The translations under genes were made by a program, and so were the position numbers. The notes beneath the pieces are model-generated. The model was not told where the DNA came from. It worked only from the letters and a program-made list of their open reading frames with translations, and made no database searches. A stretch of 64,000 nt of DNA from Stentor coeruleus (Eukaryota > Ciliophora > Heterotrichea > Heterotrichida > Stentoridae): positions 1-64,000 of the forward strand of contig MPUH01000151.1 of assembly GCA_001970955.1 (NCBI GenBank), in the 5' to 3' direction. This document shows, one piece after another, positions 20,550 to 30,249 of the stretch (position 1 is its first letter; every line of letters starts with the position of its first letter).

Positions 20550-21938
20550 ATGGAAGGAAAAGATTTCATTAAAACCTCCTTAAAAATCAAAAAAGAGCAC
20601 GACTTACTAAGTAAAGACAAAGAAAGGCTTTTCGTAACAGTTAAACCCCTTCTCAGAGAAGAAATCGCTGATATCGACGAAACAGATAAGGAACTAATTC
20701 AAAAATACGATTCTATTAGCCGGGTGTTTTTTTCCGGCCTTTCACGTATAAAAAAGCAAGTAGGTGAGGTATCGAAAAAACTCAAGACCTTTGTTGAGTC
20801 TACAAAAAGTCAAGGTATCAGTAGTGACTACGACTACACAGTCTCAACCTTACAAAAAGCTGCAGATCTAGTCAATAAAGAAATCCTTGAATTCAAAGAC
20901 AAATCCCGTTCAGAATACGAAGAACTTATGCAATCTGAAAAAATCCTCCAAAACGAACTAGACTATTACTCTACAAAATTCTCTCAATGGGAAAACGAAG
21001 TTCCAAAATCCACTAAACCAACAATAAAAAGTATTATCGATCCACAAGGTCTCCCTCCATTAAAACAAGAACTTATGAATATTGATAAAGAAATACAAGA
21101 AACAGGAGGTCAATATTTAACTTGGGATGAAATTGATCATACTGAATTTCTAAGATTATGGCATAAACATAAAACAAAAGCTACACCTGCTTTTATACAA
21201 GCTGCGGCTAATGCTTTACCTTTACATGATATTGAAGATATAAGAGAACATGTGGTAAAATATGAAAATTGGGTATGCTTAAATGAGAAGAAAAAAGAAA
21301 TTTTGAATAAATGGAGAGAGGAAAAGACAAAAATGAAATCAACTGATGATGTTGAAGAAGTACAAATTATTAAAACTAAACCTCGGCCACAAAGTGCAGT
21401 TCAAGCAAAAGAAAAATTGGAAGATTGGAGGAATAAAAGGGAAAAAGCTAAAGAAGAGGACCAGAAACAGAAAAAACTTGAAGAACTTAGGAAGAAAGAA
21501 GAAGAACTGAGAAAGAAAAATGAACTTGAGGATAAGAGACAAATGGTTTTGGAATACAAAGAAAAGAAAGAGTTTGAAAAAGCTAAATCAAAGCTTATAT
21601 CTGATTATGTGAAAAGAAAATCTGCAGTTGAGCTTTCTGATGAAGATAAACTTAGGCTTAAGGAAAGAGAAGATCGGTTGGTTGAGCAAAAACGCATGAG
21701 AACTTTAGCAAATATGCGGGCTCAAGAAGATAAAGTTAAACAAGAGACTTTGAGTAAACTTAAAAATCAAGCTCAATGGTCGCATGTTGATTCAAAACTT
21801 ACTCAAGAAACTGTATCTTTTGCTAAAAGAAAAGAAGCTATAGAAAATGATACTAGTAAATCTAGGCCTAATACATTTGGGGGAATGTTGGTACATAGAC
21901 CTACAAGAGCGATTCCTACATGGAGGGCTGGGCTTTAG
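20550..21938 (+). CDS. CCDC112: CCDC112-like coiled-coil protein
   Basis: A 462-residue protein, close to human CCDC112 (about 450). The N-terminal 160 residues are helical. A conserved centre (about 188-260) reads YLTWDEIDHTEFLRLWHKHK, then FIQAAANALPLHDIEDIREH and KYENWVCLNEKKKEILNKW. This matches the CCDC112 block WDPYDHQNFLKVWTKHK, then LPGRTxDEVQQHExWYxxFLxLEERKK. The rest is a long charged helix (EELRKKNELEDKRQM). CCDC112 associates with centriolar satellites and ciliogenesis in animals, which suits the other basal-body genes here. Confidence 0.75.
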   Translation: MEGKDFIKTSLKIKKEHDLLSKDKERLFVTVKPLLREEIADIDETDKELIQKYDSISRVFFSGLSRIKKQVGEVSKKLKTFVESTKSQGISSDYDYTVSTLQKAADLVNKEILEFKDKSRSEYEELMQSEKILQNELDYYSTKFSQWENEVPKSTKPTIKSIIDPQGLPPLKQELMNIDKEIQETGGQYLTWDEIDHTEFLRLWHKHKTKATPAFIQAAANALPLHDIEDIREHVVKYENWVCLNEKKKEILNKWREEKTKMKSTDDVEEVQIIKTKPRPQSAVQAKEKLEDWRNKREKAKEEDQKQKKLEELRKKEEELRKKNELEDKRQMVLEYKEKKEFEKAKSKLISDYVKRKSAVELSDEDKLRLKEREDRLVEQKRMRTLANMRAQEDKVKQETLSKLKNQAQWSHVDSKLTQETVSFAKRKEAIENDTSKSRPNTFGGMLVHRPTRAIPTWRAGL

Positions 21939-22043
21939 TAATTTATGATAATTCAAATAGATGTGCTAGATAAAAATAGGATTTTTTTTTAAGTTTTTTT
22001 TTTTTAAGCTTATTGAGAAATACTCTATTTGAAATCATGCAAC

Positions 22044-22793
22044 TTATGGCCTTTGTAATAAAGAGCAACCAATTGCATCTTTCTTTTCCTGACAACATGT
22101 CCAAGACTCATTTACATATTTTCCAAGATGAATATGCCATTTAACATCTTCAAAATAATCTTCAAGTTCTTTAAGTTCTCCTTCCATCTCAGTTTTCACT
22201 GTATTTTTACCTGATGTTATATCTAAAAACTCTTTTTCTATAGTCTCTTCATAATGTTCTCTATGGTTTTGTAAACACTTCCAAAAGAATTTTGAAATTT
22301 CAACCCGGTCGGTCTTTCCCAGCATTTCTGATAATCGAAAAGTATCTAAACACTGTATTGAACAAACATCAGAATCAGGAATAGGTCGATCTTTAGCTAA
22401 GAAATTATGCGCACATAAAGGATTTGCACAATTTAGTTTTTTAAAATCACATACACTTTTATGTTCATGAATCTCTTTTATTCCACCTTCAAACCGGCAA
22501 CCATAGTTAAAATTCGGACAGTATAAGAAAAAACTTTCATAGACTTTTCGTGGGAATTTACGAAGAGGGGTTATTTCAAGATCAAACTTACAAACTCTAC
22601 ACTTATTTTCTTTGATTTTACTATACCTGTCAATGCATCCTTCACAATAAATTTGTTCGCAGGTTTTGCATGAAACAGGATCACTTGCAACAAAATAACA
22701 GATTGGGCATATAAAATAATTGTCGACTTCACTGCAGAATAAAGCTGGATGCAAACCATATATCACAAATTCAACCCTTTTTTTACCTTTCAT
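22044..22793 (-). CDS. RING/TRAF-type zinc-finger protein, probable E3 ubiquitin ligase
   Basis: A 249-residue protein. A RING-type finger lies at about 26-63 (YFICPICYFVASDPVSCKTC, then CEGCIDRY, then CRVCKFD). A TRAF-type zinc finger follows at about 84-125 (FFLYCPNFNYGCRFEGGIKE, then HKSVCDFKKLNCAN). The C-terminal half is helical and ends in ESWTCCQEKKDAIGCSLLQ, a Cys-containing tail. The arrangement RING plus TRAF zinc finger without a MATH domain is common in ciliates. Ubiquitin ligase activity is inferred from the RING. Confidence 0.75.
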   Translation of the reverse strand: MKGKKRVEFVIYGLHPALFCSEVDNYFICPICYFVASDPVSCKTCEQIYCEGCIDRYSKIKENKCRVCKFDLEITPLRKFPRKVYESFFLYCPNFNYGCRFEGGIKEIHEHKSVCDFKKLNCANPLCAHNFLAKDRPIPDSDVCSIQCLDTFRLSEMLGKTDRVEISKFFWKCLQNHREHYEETIEKEFLDITSGKNTVKTEMEGELKELEDYFEDVKWHIHLGKYVNESWTCCQEKKDAIGCSLLQRP

Positions 22794-22884
22794 TAGTAAT
22801 TTATTTGCAAGATTGTATTTAATTTAATTTGTCCTAATGATCAATAGTTTTCGAATGAGGAAACAATAAACAATTGTAAAAAAT

Positions 22885-23415
22885 ATGCAAAAATCATCAG
22901 ATAGAGCTACGTTAGCCTGCTTGCTAAATAAGCCACCTGACATCTCTAACTTTAAAATGCGAAAAAGTTTCGATATATTCGAAAGTCGGCGACAAGGACT
23001 TGTCAGTAAAAAAAACTCTCATTACAGAGCTCTTAAAAAACCTATTTTAGGTTTTAAAGAAGAACTCTATTTTGTTCATAAACTTTGTCGGAATAGATCC
23101 CGTCCTGTAAGTGCAATAAAATCATCTAAAACTGAACCACAAAAAATAGAATCGCCTAAAGTAGAATCTATAAAGCAAATCTTACCTGAGAGATCAATTA
23201 TTGCTATACCAAAGCCAGAGACAACAGAAATCCTAAGATCAAAAACTCCAAGTGTTCAGAATTCAATGAAATCTATAGATAACAAACCTCAAAGACCTAA
23301 AATTATCATAAAAACAAGAAGTAGAAAATCAAGTACTTTAAAACCAAGACAAAAAAATAAAGAATATAAAGACTTTGAAGAAATAAAAGGCTGGGGAGAT
23401 GACATTTATGATTAA
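22885..23415 (+). CDS. Unknown 176-residue basic protein
   Basis: Starts MQKSSDRATLACLLNKPPD. Rich in K, R, S and P and mostly disordered, with a short acidic end (EEIKGWGDDIYD). FDIFESRRQGLVSKKNSHYR near residue 35 may be a short conserved motif. No domain recognised. Divergent from the RING gene (91 nt between starts) and convergent with the next gene (13 nt between stops). Confidence 0.6.
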   Translation: MQKSSDRATLACLLNKPPDISNFKMRKSFDIFESRRQGLVSKKNSHYRALKKPILGFKEELYFVHKLCRNRSRPVSAIKSSKTEPQKIESPKVESIKQILPERSIIAIPKPETTEILRSKTPSVQNSMKSIDNKPQRPKIIIKTRSRKSSTLKPRQKNKEYKDFEEIKGWGDDIYD

Positions 23416-23428
23416 AATCTTAAACTAT

Positions 23429-24295
23429 TTAATTTGTTAAAGCTCTTTCAAGCGATTGTTGAAGTTCAAGAATTTCCTGATCGACTAAAGCAATTTCATC
23501 ATCAATATCACTATTATTATCTTCTTGAACAGTATTCATAGCTTCTTTTAAACTAGTCACAAAAGCAGACTGTTCTCTTAAACTCTCTTCCAAATCTTGA
23601 ACTTGTTTTTTTAAATCCTCTTTTTCTTGTAACAAAAATTTTATTCTCTTTTCACTATCAGCATTTCCTTTTTTACTCTGTGAAACCTCTGCTTCCCTAA
23701 CTTTTTCTCTCATTAAAAGCATTTTTTCACGCATAGTTTCAAGAGTTTTTCTATATTCTTCTATAGTATTATCTTTTTCTCGTAAACTTTCTTTTAAATC
23801 CTCTTCAAAGTCATCATTTTTTGTCCCAGAAGAAACTATTTTTCCAATTTCTTCTATTGATGCTGTTAAATCTTTGGTAAATTTTTTAATAAGGGTTTTG
23901 ATTTGAGGTGTTGTATCATTAAAGTTTTGGGAAAAAGTGTTTATTGTCCGGGTCATTTTTGTTAAGTGTTTTTTACAGGTAGTGCTTCTGTAGGAAACAA
24001 GGGATTCTACTTGAGATAATGAAGATTTTAGACTTTCAAGAGTTTTTTGCTGGTCTTTGTTTGTTTTTTCAGATGTTTTGCCTATATCTGCGAGCTGTTT
24101 GTTGAGGTTATTTACAGTGTATGTTAATTCTTTGATTTTAATTTCATTTCTTTCGTTTATAGCTTTCAAATTGTTTATTTCTTCTTTCATTTTCTTTTTA
24201 GTCACATCAAATGAATCTACTTCAAGTTGCATTCTTGCTAACTCTAACTCAGTACAACTTAGTCTTGCTTTGAGCTCTTTATTCAACTTATCCAT
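23429..24295 (-). CDS. Coiled-coil protein, 288 residues
   Basis: Begins MDKLNKELKARLSCTELELA and is almost entirely coiled coil, with a break near residues 90-150 around CKKHLTKMTRTINTFSQNFN. The C-terminus is acidic (NNSDIDDEIALVDQEILELQ). No family named. Its stop lies 13 nt from that of the 22885 gene, so the 3' ends of the two transcripts probably overlap. Confidence 0.7.
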   Translation of the reverse strand: MDKLNKELKARLSCTELELARMQLEVDSFDVTKKKMKEEINNLKAINERNEIKIKELTYTVNNLNKQLADIGKTSEKTNKDQQKTLESLKSSLSQVESLVSYRSTTCKKHLTKMTRTINTFSQNFNDTTPQIKTLIKKFTKDLTASIEEIGKIVSSGTKNDDFEEDLKESLREKDNTIEEYRKTLETMREKMLLMREKVREAEVSQSKKGNADSEKRIKFLLQEKEDLKKQVQDLEESLREQSAFVTSLKEAMNTVQEDNNSDIDDEIALVDQEILELQQSLERALTN

Positions 24296-26692
24296 TTTTA
24301 TTGAAAATAATAAGTATATTGTAGGATGTAATAAGATTTAAACTATTGATATTAATGATTTTTTTGATGGATAGATGTTTATATTTTATAATGAGAAAAT
24401 GATTTAGATTATAAAGTTGTGAAAGTGGAATATTTTGTGGATTTATATTTTAGTAGAGGATTCTTCAAAATAATCCACTACAAAGACTTTATTTTATAAG
24501 CAGAAGGGTCATATTTTAAGCTAGAGTTAAGCTTCTACTCTAAGCCTATAACCCTAAGCTCTTAATTAAATCATTTTAAGCAAAGAACTTTAATTTAATA
24601 AATATATAAACTAAATTTTCAGATTGAATTTTTTCAAAATGCTTCAAGGGCTACAGAAGTTTAAAAGATAAAACATTATCAATTTATGATGCAAGAGAAG
24701 TAATAAATAAAGAATACAATTCAAGATTCATGACTTCTTGCGTAAATCGTATAGTCGTTAAAATTGAAGATGACTTGAATTTTAAATTAACGTAAAATTT
24801 CAAACTTAACTGTGCAAATTAAATATCCCAAATGATTTATTACGTCTAACTCATAGAAAATTTGAAGATTGAATGAAAACACACAATAGTATACCGTAAC
24901 AGTATTAAATGCAAACCAATTAATAGGTGAAATTTATTCTCACCAAAATGTTAAGAGAAAGAATCTAATTATTATAGCAATTTGAACTGATGTATATATA
25001 AGATCGAAATGAAAATAAATCGGTATGACATATGCCTAAGAATTATATGTTTAAACTGATAAATGATGATGAAATTTTTGAATTTCATACTATGAAAAAA
25101 AAACTAAAGAAATTAATATTATAGTTGGTTGGATAAAAAGATAATTTCAAAATTTAAAAATCTGTGAAGATTTAATATAATCATTGAAATAGAGGGAAGA
25201 GAAGATGAGCACTTGAAACATATAAATGAGAGATAGAAGATTTGATAGAAAAAATACTAAAGAAATTATTAAACTTATTAATAGTAACAGTGAATTTAAA
25301 TGGAATATGTCTTTAGAATTTTTATTTGTAAACTTTTCCTTTGGTTATAAAATTTATATATTTTCCAGTAATAAAATATATAATTAAAGGTAATAATTTG
25401 TTTTTGATTTGTAGTTGCCTTTTATAGATATTTAGTGATAATAAAGTTTTTAATACTATGTGAAATATATAATTTACGATACTATTATAAACCAACCTAC
25501 CAATTAAATAAGACTTAATCTTGATCAGCCATGAGTATTCTAATAGCTATAAGTCAAAGCTAAAAATAAGATAGTCTTTCAGATATTTTATATTGAGAGG
25601 AAAAGGAATAACTATCAGTTGAATTTGACAATCAGATTTTTTAATGCAAAATTTTTATTGTCGTGTAGTTAATTTAAGCAACTGAAATTAAAATGGTATA
25701 TAGTGAAAATAGAAAAAACTCTGATTTTTGAAAACTATATATCTCTTTAACGATGATTTTTATCTTGCAATATGGTAAAATAAGCGTAAGAAATATGGAT
25801 AATAAATTAGATTATAATATAAATGGGCTGATATAAATATACATGATGTTACATCTTTCGGGTCTGAATTAGATTATAATATAAATGGGCTGATATAAAT
25901 ACACATGATGTTACATCTTTCGGGTCTGACTATGATGACCTATTCTCACTGATAAAATAATATATTACTAACCTTTAGAAATAGCTTCTTATACCTATTC
26001 ATCATCTATACACATCTAAAGCTACTTAATCTCAATTGAAATTATTTCGTCTAGGACTTTTTTTTTATCTATTCATATCATCGAATTACCAGAATTCAAA
26101 CATTAGCATACTTTATGATAGCACAAAAGCCTATGTTTCATTTCAGATAAAGTATCCTATAAGCTTTAGATGTTTTCTTAATATACCTTCTATACAGAAA
26201 TCATTCTATATAAAAACTTTGCATATGAACTATCAAAATAGTGAAAATCAGAGTTTTCTAGTAGCTTCCTAATGAAAAAACACAAATTTTCCTAAAATGA
26301 CTCAACAAAATCAAATAAAAATTTTCATGGGAAAATCTTTATCAAAACAAAACCCATCAGATATCTTAACCTTCTAAGACAATAAAAACATCAAATTATA
26401 TTTTATCCTATTCAATAACCCTAACTCTAGTATTTCATTAACTTTTCTATTCCACTCTTCCTCCAAAACTTCTAACTCAGCTTCTAGAATAGCTTGTTAT
26501 ACATGAAAATCACTCTAAATTTATTATAGTTTTTAATTAGATTACTAGTTTTATAATGGCATAGACAATTAATTATTACCAACATCAGATTTTTGTGTTA
26601 TTTTTTAGAGGGTCATAATTTTTGAAATTACTATGCTGAGATATTATTGATTATTTGTTCATCTAAACAAGAACTTTTAAATTAAATAAAAA
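24296..26692. other. 2.4-kb gene-poor region
   Basis: The largest stretch without a supported gene. It holds a 62-bp direct tandem duplication (25805-25928). A 55-codon open stretch at 24628-24795 (protein-like: SKCFKGYRSLKDKTLSIYDA) has no good start and no clean 15-nt intron on either side, so it may be a decayed exon. A TTG-started 78-codon frame at 26036 has no ATG and looks random. No transposon ends, RNA genes or long terminal repeats are visible. It may be a region of lost genes or long promoter DNA. Confidence 0.5.
25805..25928. repeat. 62-bp direct tandem duplication
   Basis: Copy 1 at 25805-25866 and copy 2 at 25867-25928 are adjacent, starting AATTAGATTATAATATAAAT and ending TTTCGGGTCTG. 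They differ by one base that I can see (ATATACATG against ATACACATG). Unlike the other duplications in this window no N separates them. Confidence 0.85.
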
Positions 26693-27601
26693 ATGAGTCA
26701 AACCGCAAATCAGAATAAATTCTATATAAATTTACCTGAAACCAAAGAAATCTCCTACGCTGACTTACTAGACTCAAGATATAAAGATCAAGGTTTAAGT
26801 TCAGACGACTTTGAATCCGAATACTCCTCAGTTAGCTATAGAGGTTTTCTTGATGAGATAATAAAGCGCGGGGATACACTTGGATACTGCACAAAAAAGT
26901 ACACATTCCAAAGCGATGATGAAACTGAAACTCAATCAAACTTAAGTTCTTTTATCGACTCTGAAAGTAAATCCACATCTTTAGATTCTGAAGATTTCAG
27001 TGTTGCTATAAACGAAGGTTTCTACGTACTTCAAGCTAAAGATTATTCTAATAAAAACAAACTTAAACGTGTTAGAAGCTCTTATGGAACATCTTGTTCA
27101 GAACTTGATGATAAAATCAATTCATTACGAGAATTGTATTTAAAACATAAAGCTAAAACTATACCTAAACAAGCTACATTAATATTAAAAGATATATCAG
27201 ATTATTTGGATCAAAATTCACAGTATAACAAAGCTAAAATTTTTCAAGAGTTAAGTAAATTAATGAATTTCTCAGTAGCTTATTTAGAAAAACATATTGT
27301 TCAGTTTTTTGAAAGCAATAAGAAAAAAGAAGCATATAATGTTTATAATAAATCGAAAAGAAGTTTTTGTAAGATGATTAAAATAGCAGGTTCTTGGACA
27401 GAAAGTTTGGAAAAAGCTTATAGAAACTTGATTGAAGATTTAAAGAAATTTGTCGAGTTGTATAATGAGTTTGTGGGGAAATATGAGCATTCGAGTTGTA
27501 TTTTGGATTTTAAAGAAGAAAAAGCGAAGATTGAAAAAGATATAGAGTTAGCTGGGATTTTGCGGTCTGGAAGCTCTTCTCAGCCTATTGAGTTGAATTA
27601 G
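26693..27601 (+). CDS. Ubinuclein/HPC2-like protein (HIRA histone chaperone partner), tentative
   Basis: A 302-residue protein. Acidic, serine-rich residues 30-115 contain SSFIDSES and then EDFSVAINEGFYVLQAKDY, resembling the HPC2/ubinuclein (HUN) motif: a PFID-type acidic start followed by EGFFVNxGxL. Residues about 140-200 (IPKQATLILKDISDYL, then AKIFQELSKLMNFSVAYLEK) resemble the ubinuclein middle domain, where the pattern SRxxVYxHLSSFLPCSKETL recurs. Ubinuclein binds HIRA and histone H3.3 for replication-independent chromatin assembly. Both matches are by eye and moderate; a plain helical protein is the alternative. Confidence 0.5.
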   Translation: MSQTANQNKFYINLPETKEISYADLLDSRYKDQGLSSDDFESEYSSVSYRGFLDEIIKRGDTLGYCTKKYTFQSDDETETQSNLSSFIDSESKSTSLDSEDFSVAINEGFYVLQAKDYSNKNKLKRVRSSYGTSCSELDDKINSLRELYLKHKAKTIPKQATLILKDISDYLDQNSQYNKAKIFQELSKLMNFSVAYLEKHIVQFFESNKKKEAYNVYNKSKRSFCKMIKIAGSWTESLEKAYRNLIEDLKKFVELYNEFVGKYEHSSCILDFKEEKAKIEKDIELAGILRSGSSSQPIELN

Positions 27602-27895
27602 CGGCTTAGTTTATAAATATAACATAGTAATTAGCTTTAAAGATGCGTATATCTAATTACAATTTACATGAGAATTATCTAAATGTTTTTAAAAAATTAA
27701 TTATAGATAGATTTATATCTAAAAATTACTCTGCTTTAATCGAATTTTATATTACAATTTTCCCAACAATAAATTTCATATAATTAAAAATAATATTATT
27801 CTTCACTAATAAAATCTCTACATCCATATAATAAGTCAATTCTACATAATTTAAGCATCCTAATAAAACCAAAAAACTAATAATATATTTAATAA

Positions 27896-29752
27896 TTACA
27901 GATCAAAGTCCACCGACATCCTCAATGGCGCAGTACTATTTTTCGATGGCTTATACTGTATAGCAGGGACAATAGGTCCTTCAGGTAAATTCAATGTAAC
28001 TTCATTCTGTGGATTATTACTATTAATCACAATCATAGTCCCAGATTCAATATCAACAATAACCCTCACCTTAACCGCACCTCTTCCACTCTGATATTCA
28101 ATATCACTTCCATAAACAATTTTACTTTTTATCCCACTAACCCCAATTCTTATAAGATTCCCATCTGCAGCATATAAACTATTACTCAAAATCTTAACTT
28201 CCCAACAATATTTCCCAAAACTATAGCTATTAATGCCAAAAACAATCCCAGGTTTATCGAATTGTATATATTTTTCTTGTGCTCTAGTAACTATATTAGC
28301 ATGTGCACCAAAAGAGTTTATATCAATTTTCTGTGTATCATGGGTTGTCACTGTTATTATTTCACTCCAATCGCCTTTAGTTTCTCCTATTTGTGGAGAT
28401 ACTCTAAATCTATATGATGTTTTAGGTAATAAATCTGTTATAATACATGTATGAGCTGTACCTTTATATACTTGTCTAAATTGTTCAATACTGTTTAATT
28501 TTGTCCCAACACCATATTCTAAACAATAGATTAATCCTTGAAAACTTTTTATTGGATGGTTCCAAGATACTTGTATTGCTGTTGAACTTTGAAGTTTTTT
28601 TTTAAATACTCTAGTTTCTAAAGGATTATCTTCAAGATTAGTAATCAAATAACTTGAATCCCTAGAATTACTTCTAGATTTTATAGGGGTTATTTGTTTT
28701 TCGTGGTTACCCTTTATAGCCAAAGGTGGGGATTTTATTATTGAACTCAAAGATGAAGGGATGTTAGTATTACTGATTGAAGTGTTTATAGATAAAGTTC
28801 CATCAATTAGACACAAGGATTCAATAGCATTTTGCAAAGCAGTTGTTTCTAATTTCCCTGGGGATTCTGATTTACTGATATTAGCCTGTATATTTTCAAT
28901 TTCTAAAGCTTGATCAATAATATGATTTATATACTTCAATTGTGACAAAACAATACTTGGTTGTAGTTTTTTTACCACATCAATAAACCCTATACTTTCT
29001 CTGATCATTTTCGCATTTTTATTCAAACTTTCTAAAAAATAGTCAATCTCCATTTTCTTCCTAGAAAAAATCACTTCAACCTCCCCAAGAAGTTCTTCTT
29101 CTTTCCATTGTAACACCTGTTTCAAAGTTTTAAACTTCGAAACTATCATATTTTTACTGTTATCATATATATCGCACACACCATCAAGTGCTTGTTTACA
29201 TTTATTTATCTCCTTTTCTGTCTCTTTCAAATACTTCCCAAGGCTTTCATCTTTAGTGTTTATTTCATTTAAAATATCAGCAACTGCAACTTCAATATTT
29301 AAAGGTCCATGAGTACTATGACTTTCTTTACATCTTCGACATAAGGCTTGCCAATCTTTTTCACAGAAAAATTTCAAAGGCAATTTATGTGTTGTGCATA
29401 TTTCTAAGCTATCAGCATTGTTGATTAATTGTGAACAATTTGATAAAATATGCCTTGTGTAGATACCTTTGCTATGTAAGAAAGATGAACATTCTTTACA
29501 AAGGGAGGCTTTACAGTTATGACAACTGATTGTGCTTGGGAGTTCTTCACATCTATCACAATTGCCTGAGATTTTAGAGTTGAAATAATGTAAGAGGACA
29601 TTGTTAGGTTGAATTGGTGTGTTTGAAAGATCTGATGAACAAAAGATGCATTGGGAGGATTTATGCTCTTTACAGATAGTTTTTAAGCAGCAAGGGAGGA
29701 TTATGGGGAATTTCGGTACGGACTTGCAGAACCCGCAGTAAAGGTCTTCCAT
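27896..29752 (-). CDS. TRIM-type protein: RING, B-boxes, coiled coil, FN3, SPRY
   Basis: A 618-residue protein with the order of class I TRIM proteins such as MID1. A degenerate RING lies at residues 6-38 (CGFCKSVPKF to CIFC). B-box-like fingers follow at about 64-160 (CDRCEELPSTISCHNC, then CTTHKLPLKFFCEKDWQALC and RRCKESHS). A coiled coil spans about 165-290. A fibronectin III domain lies near 395-480 (AIQVSWNHPIKSF to YRFRVSPQ). A SPRY-like end covers about 500-618 (FGKYCWEVKIL, then RIGVSGIKS). Such proteins are often microtubule-associated E3 ligases. No introns. Confidence 0.8.
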   Translation of the reverse strand: MEDLYCGFCKSVPKFPIILPCCLKTICKEHKSSQCIFCSSDLSNTPIQPNNVLLHYFNSKISGNCDRCEELPSTISCHNCKASLCKECSSFLHSKGIYTRHILSNCSQLINNADSLEICTTHKLPLKFFCEKDWQALCRRCKESHSTHGPLNIEVAVADILNEINTKDESLGKYLKETEKEINKCKQALDGVCDIYDNSKNMIVSKFKTLKQVLQWKEEELLGEVEVIFSRKKMEIDYFLESLNKNAKMIRESIGFIDVVKKLQPSIVLSQLKYINHIIDQALEIENIQANISKSESPGKLETTALQNAIESLCLIDGTLSINTSISNTNIPSSLSSIIKSPPLAIKGNHEKQITPIKSRSNSRDSSYLITNLEDNPLETRVFKKKLQSSTAIQVSWNHPIKSFQGLIYCLEYGVGTKLNSIEQFRQVYKGTAHTCIITDLLPKTSYRFRVSPQIGETKGDWSEIITVTTHDTQKIDINSFGAHANIVTRAQEKYIQFDKPGIVFGINSYSFGKYCWEVKILSNSLYAADGNLIRIGVSGIKSKIVYGSDIEYQSGRGAVKVRVIVDIESGTMIVINSNNPQNEVTLNLPEGPIVPAIQYKPSKNSTAPLRMSVDFDL

Positions 29753-30249
29753 TTATTAACTTAACGAATTCTGATTTTTTTCAAACATTTTGCATTAGTT
29801 TTTTATATTATTTTAGACTAAATATCGATGAGTGGTTTTTTATGGTTTTATGTTTGTGGGAAAACTTAAACATTTTATTCTTGTTTTGTATGGGATGAAT
29901 TTATTATATAAAGGTTTGTAGTTTATTTTTATATAGTAATTAAGGGTATATGCTAAGATTAAATTATATTTATGATTTTGTATAGTTTAAATAAAGTGTG
30001 ATCAGACATACAAACTTCTGTGTTTGTAAACAAAAAAAGAGTTTAAATCTAATTTGTTCCTATACATAATCATATTCATTTTATATTTTTTCTAGTATCC
30101 TTTTGTTAATAAAATATATCCTTTACCAAAACACTAAAATCTACATTCCCATACCATAAACCCACACCATCTGCATCCATATCTTCCTCCACACAATAAA
30201 AAAAATAAAAACCTAATAAATTCCAACCCTACTAAATATTAAAGAATAT
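29753..30249. other. Intergenic region
   Basis: 497 nt between the start of the TRIM-type gene and the stop of citrate synthase, both on the minus strand. G/T-rich next to the TRIM start and C/A-rich next to the citrate synthase stop on the plus strand, as expected for minus-strand genes. No further feature. Confidence 0.5.

Noticed and set aside
26036-26272. 78-codon frame in the gene desert
   Set aside because: It starts at TTG, has no ATG until near its end, and is low-complexity F/Y/S/I/N.
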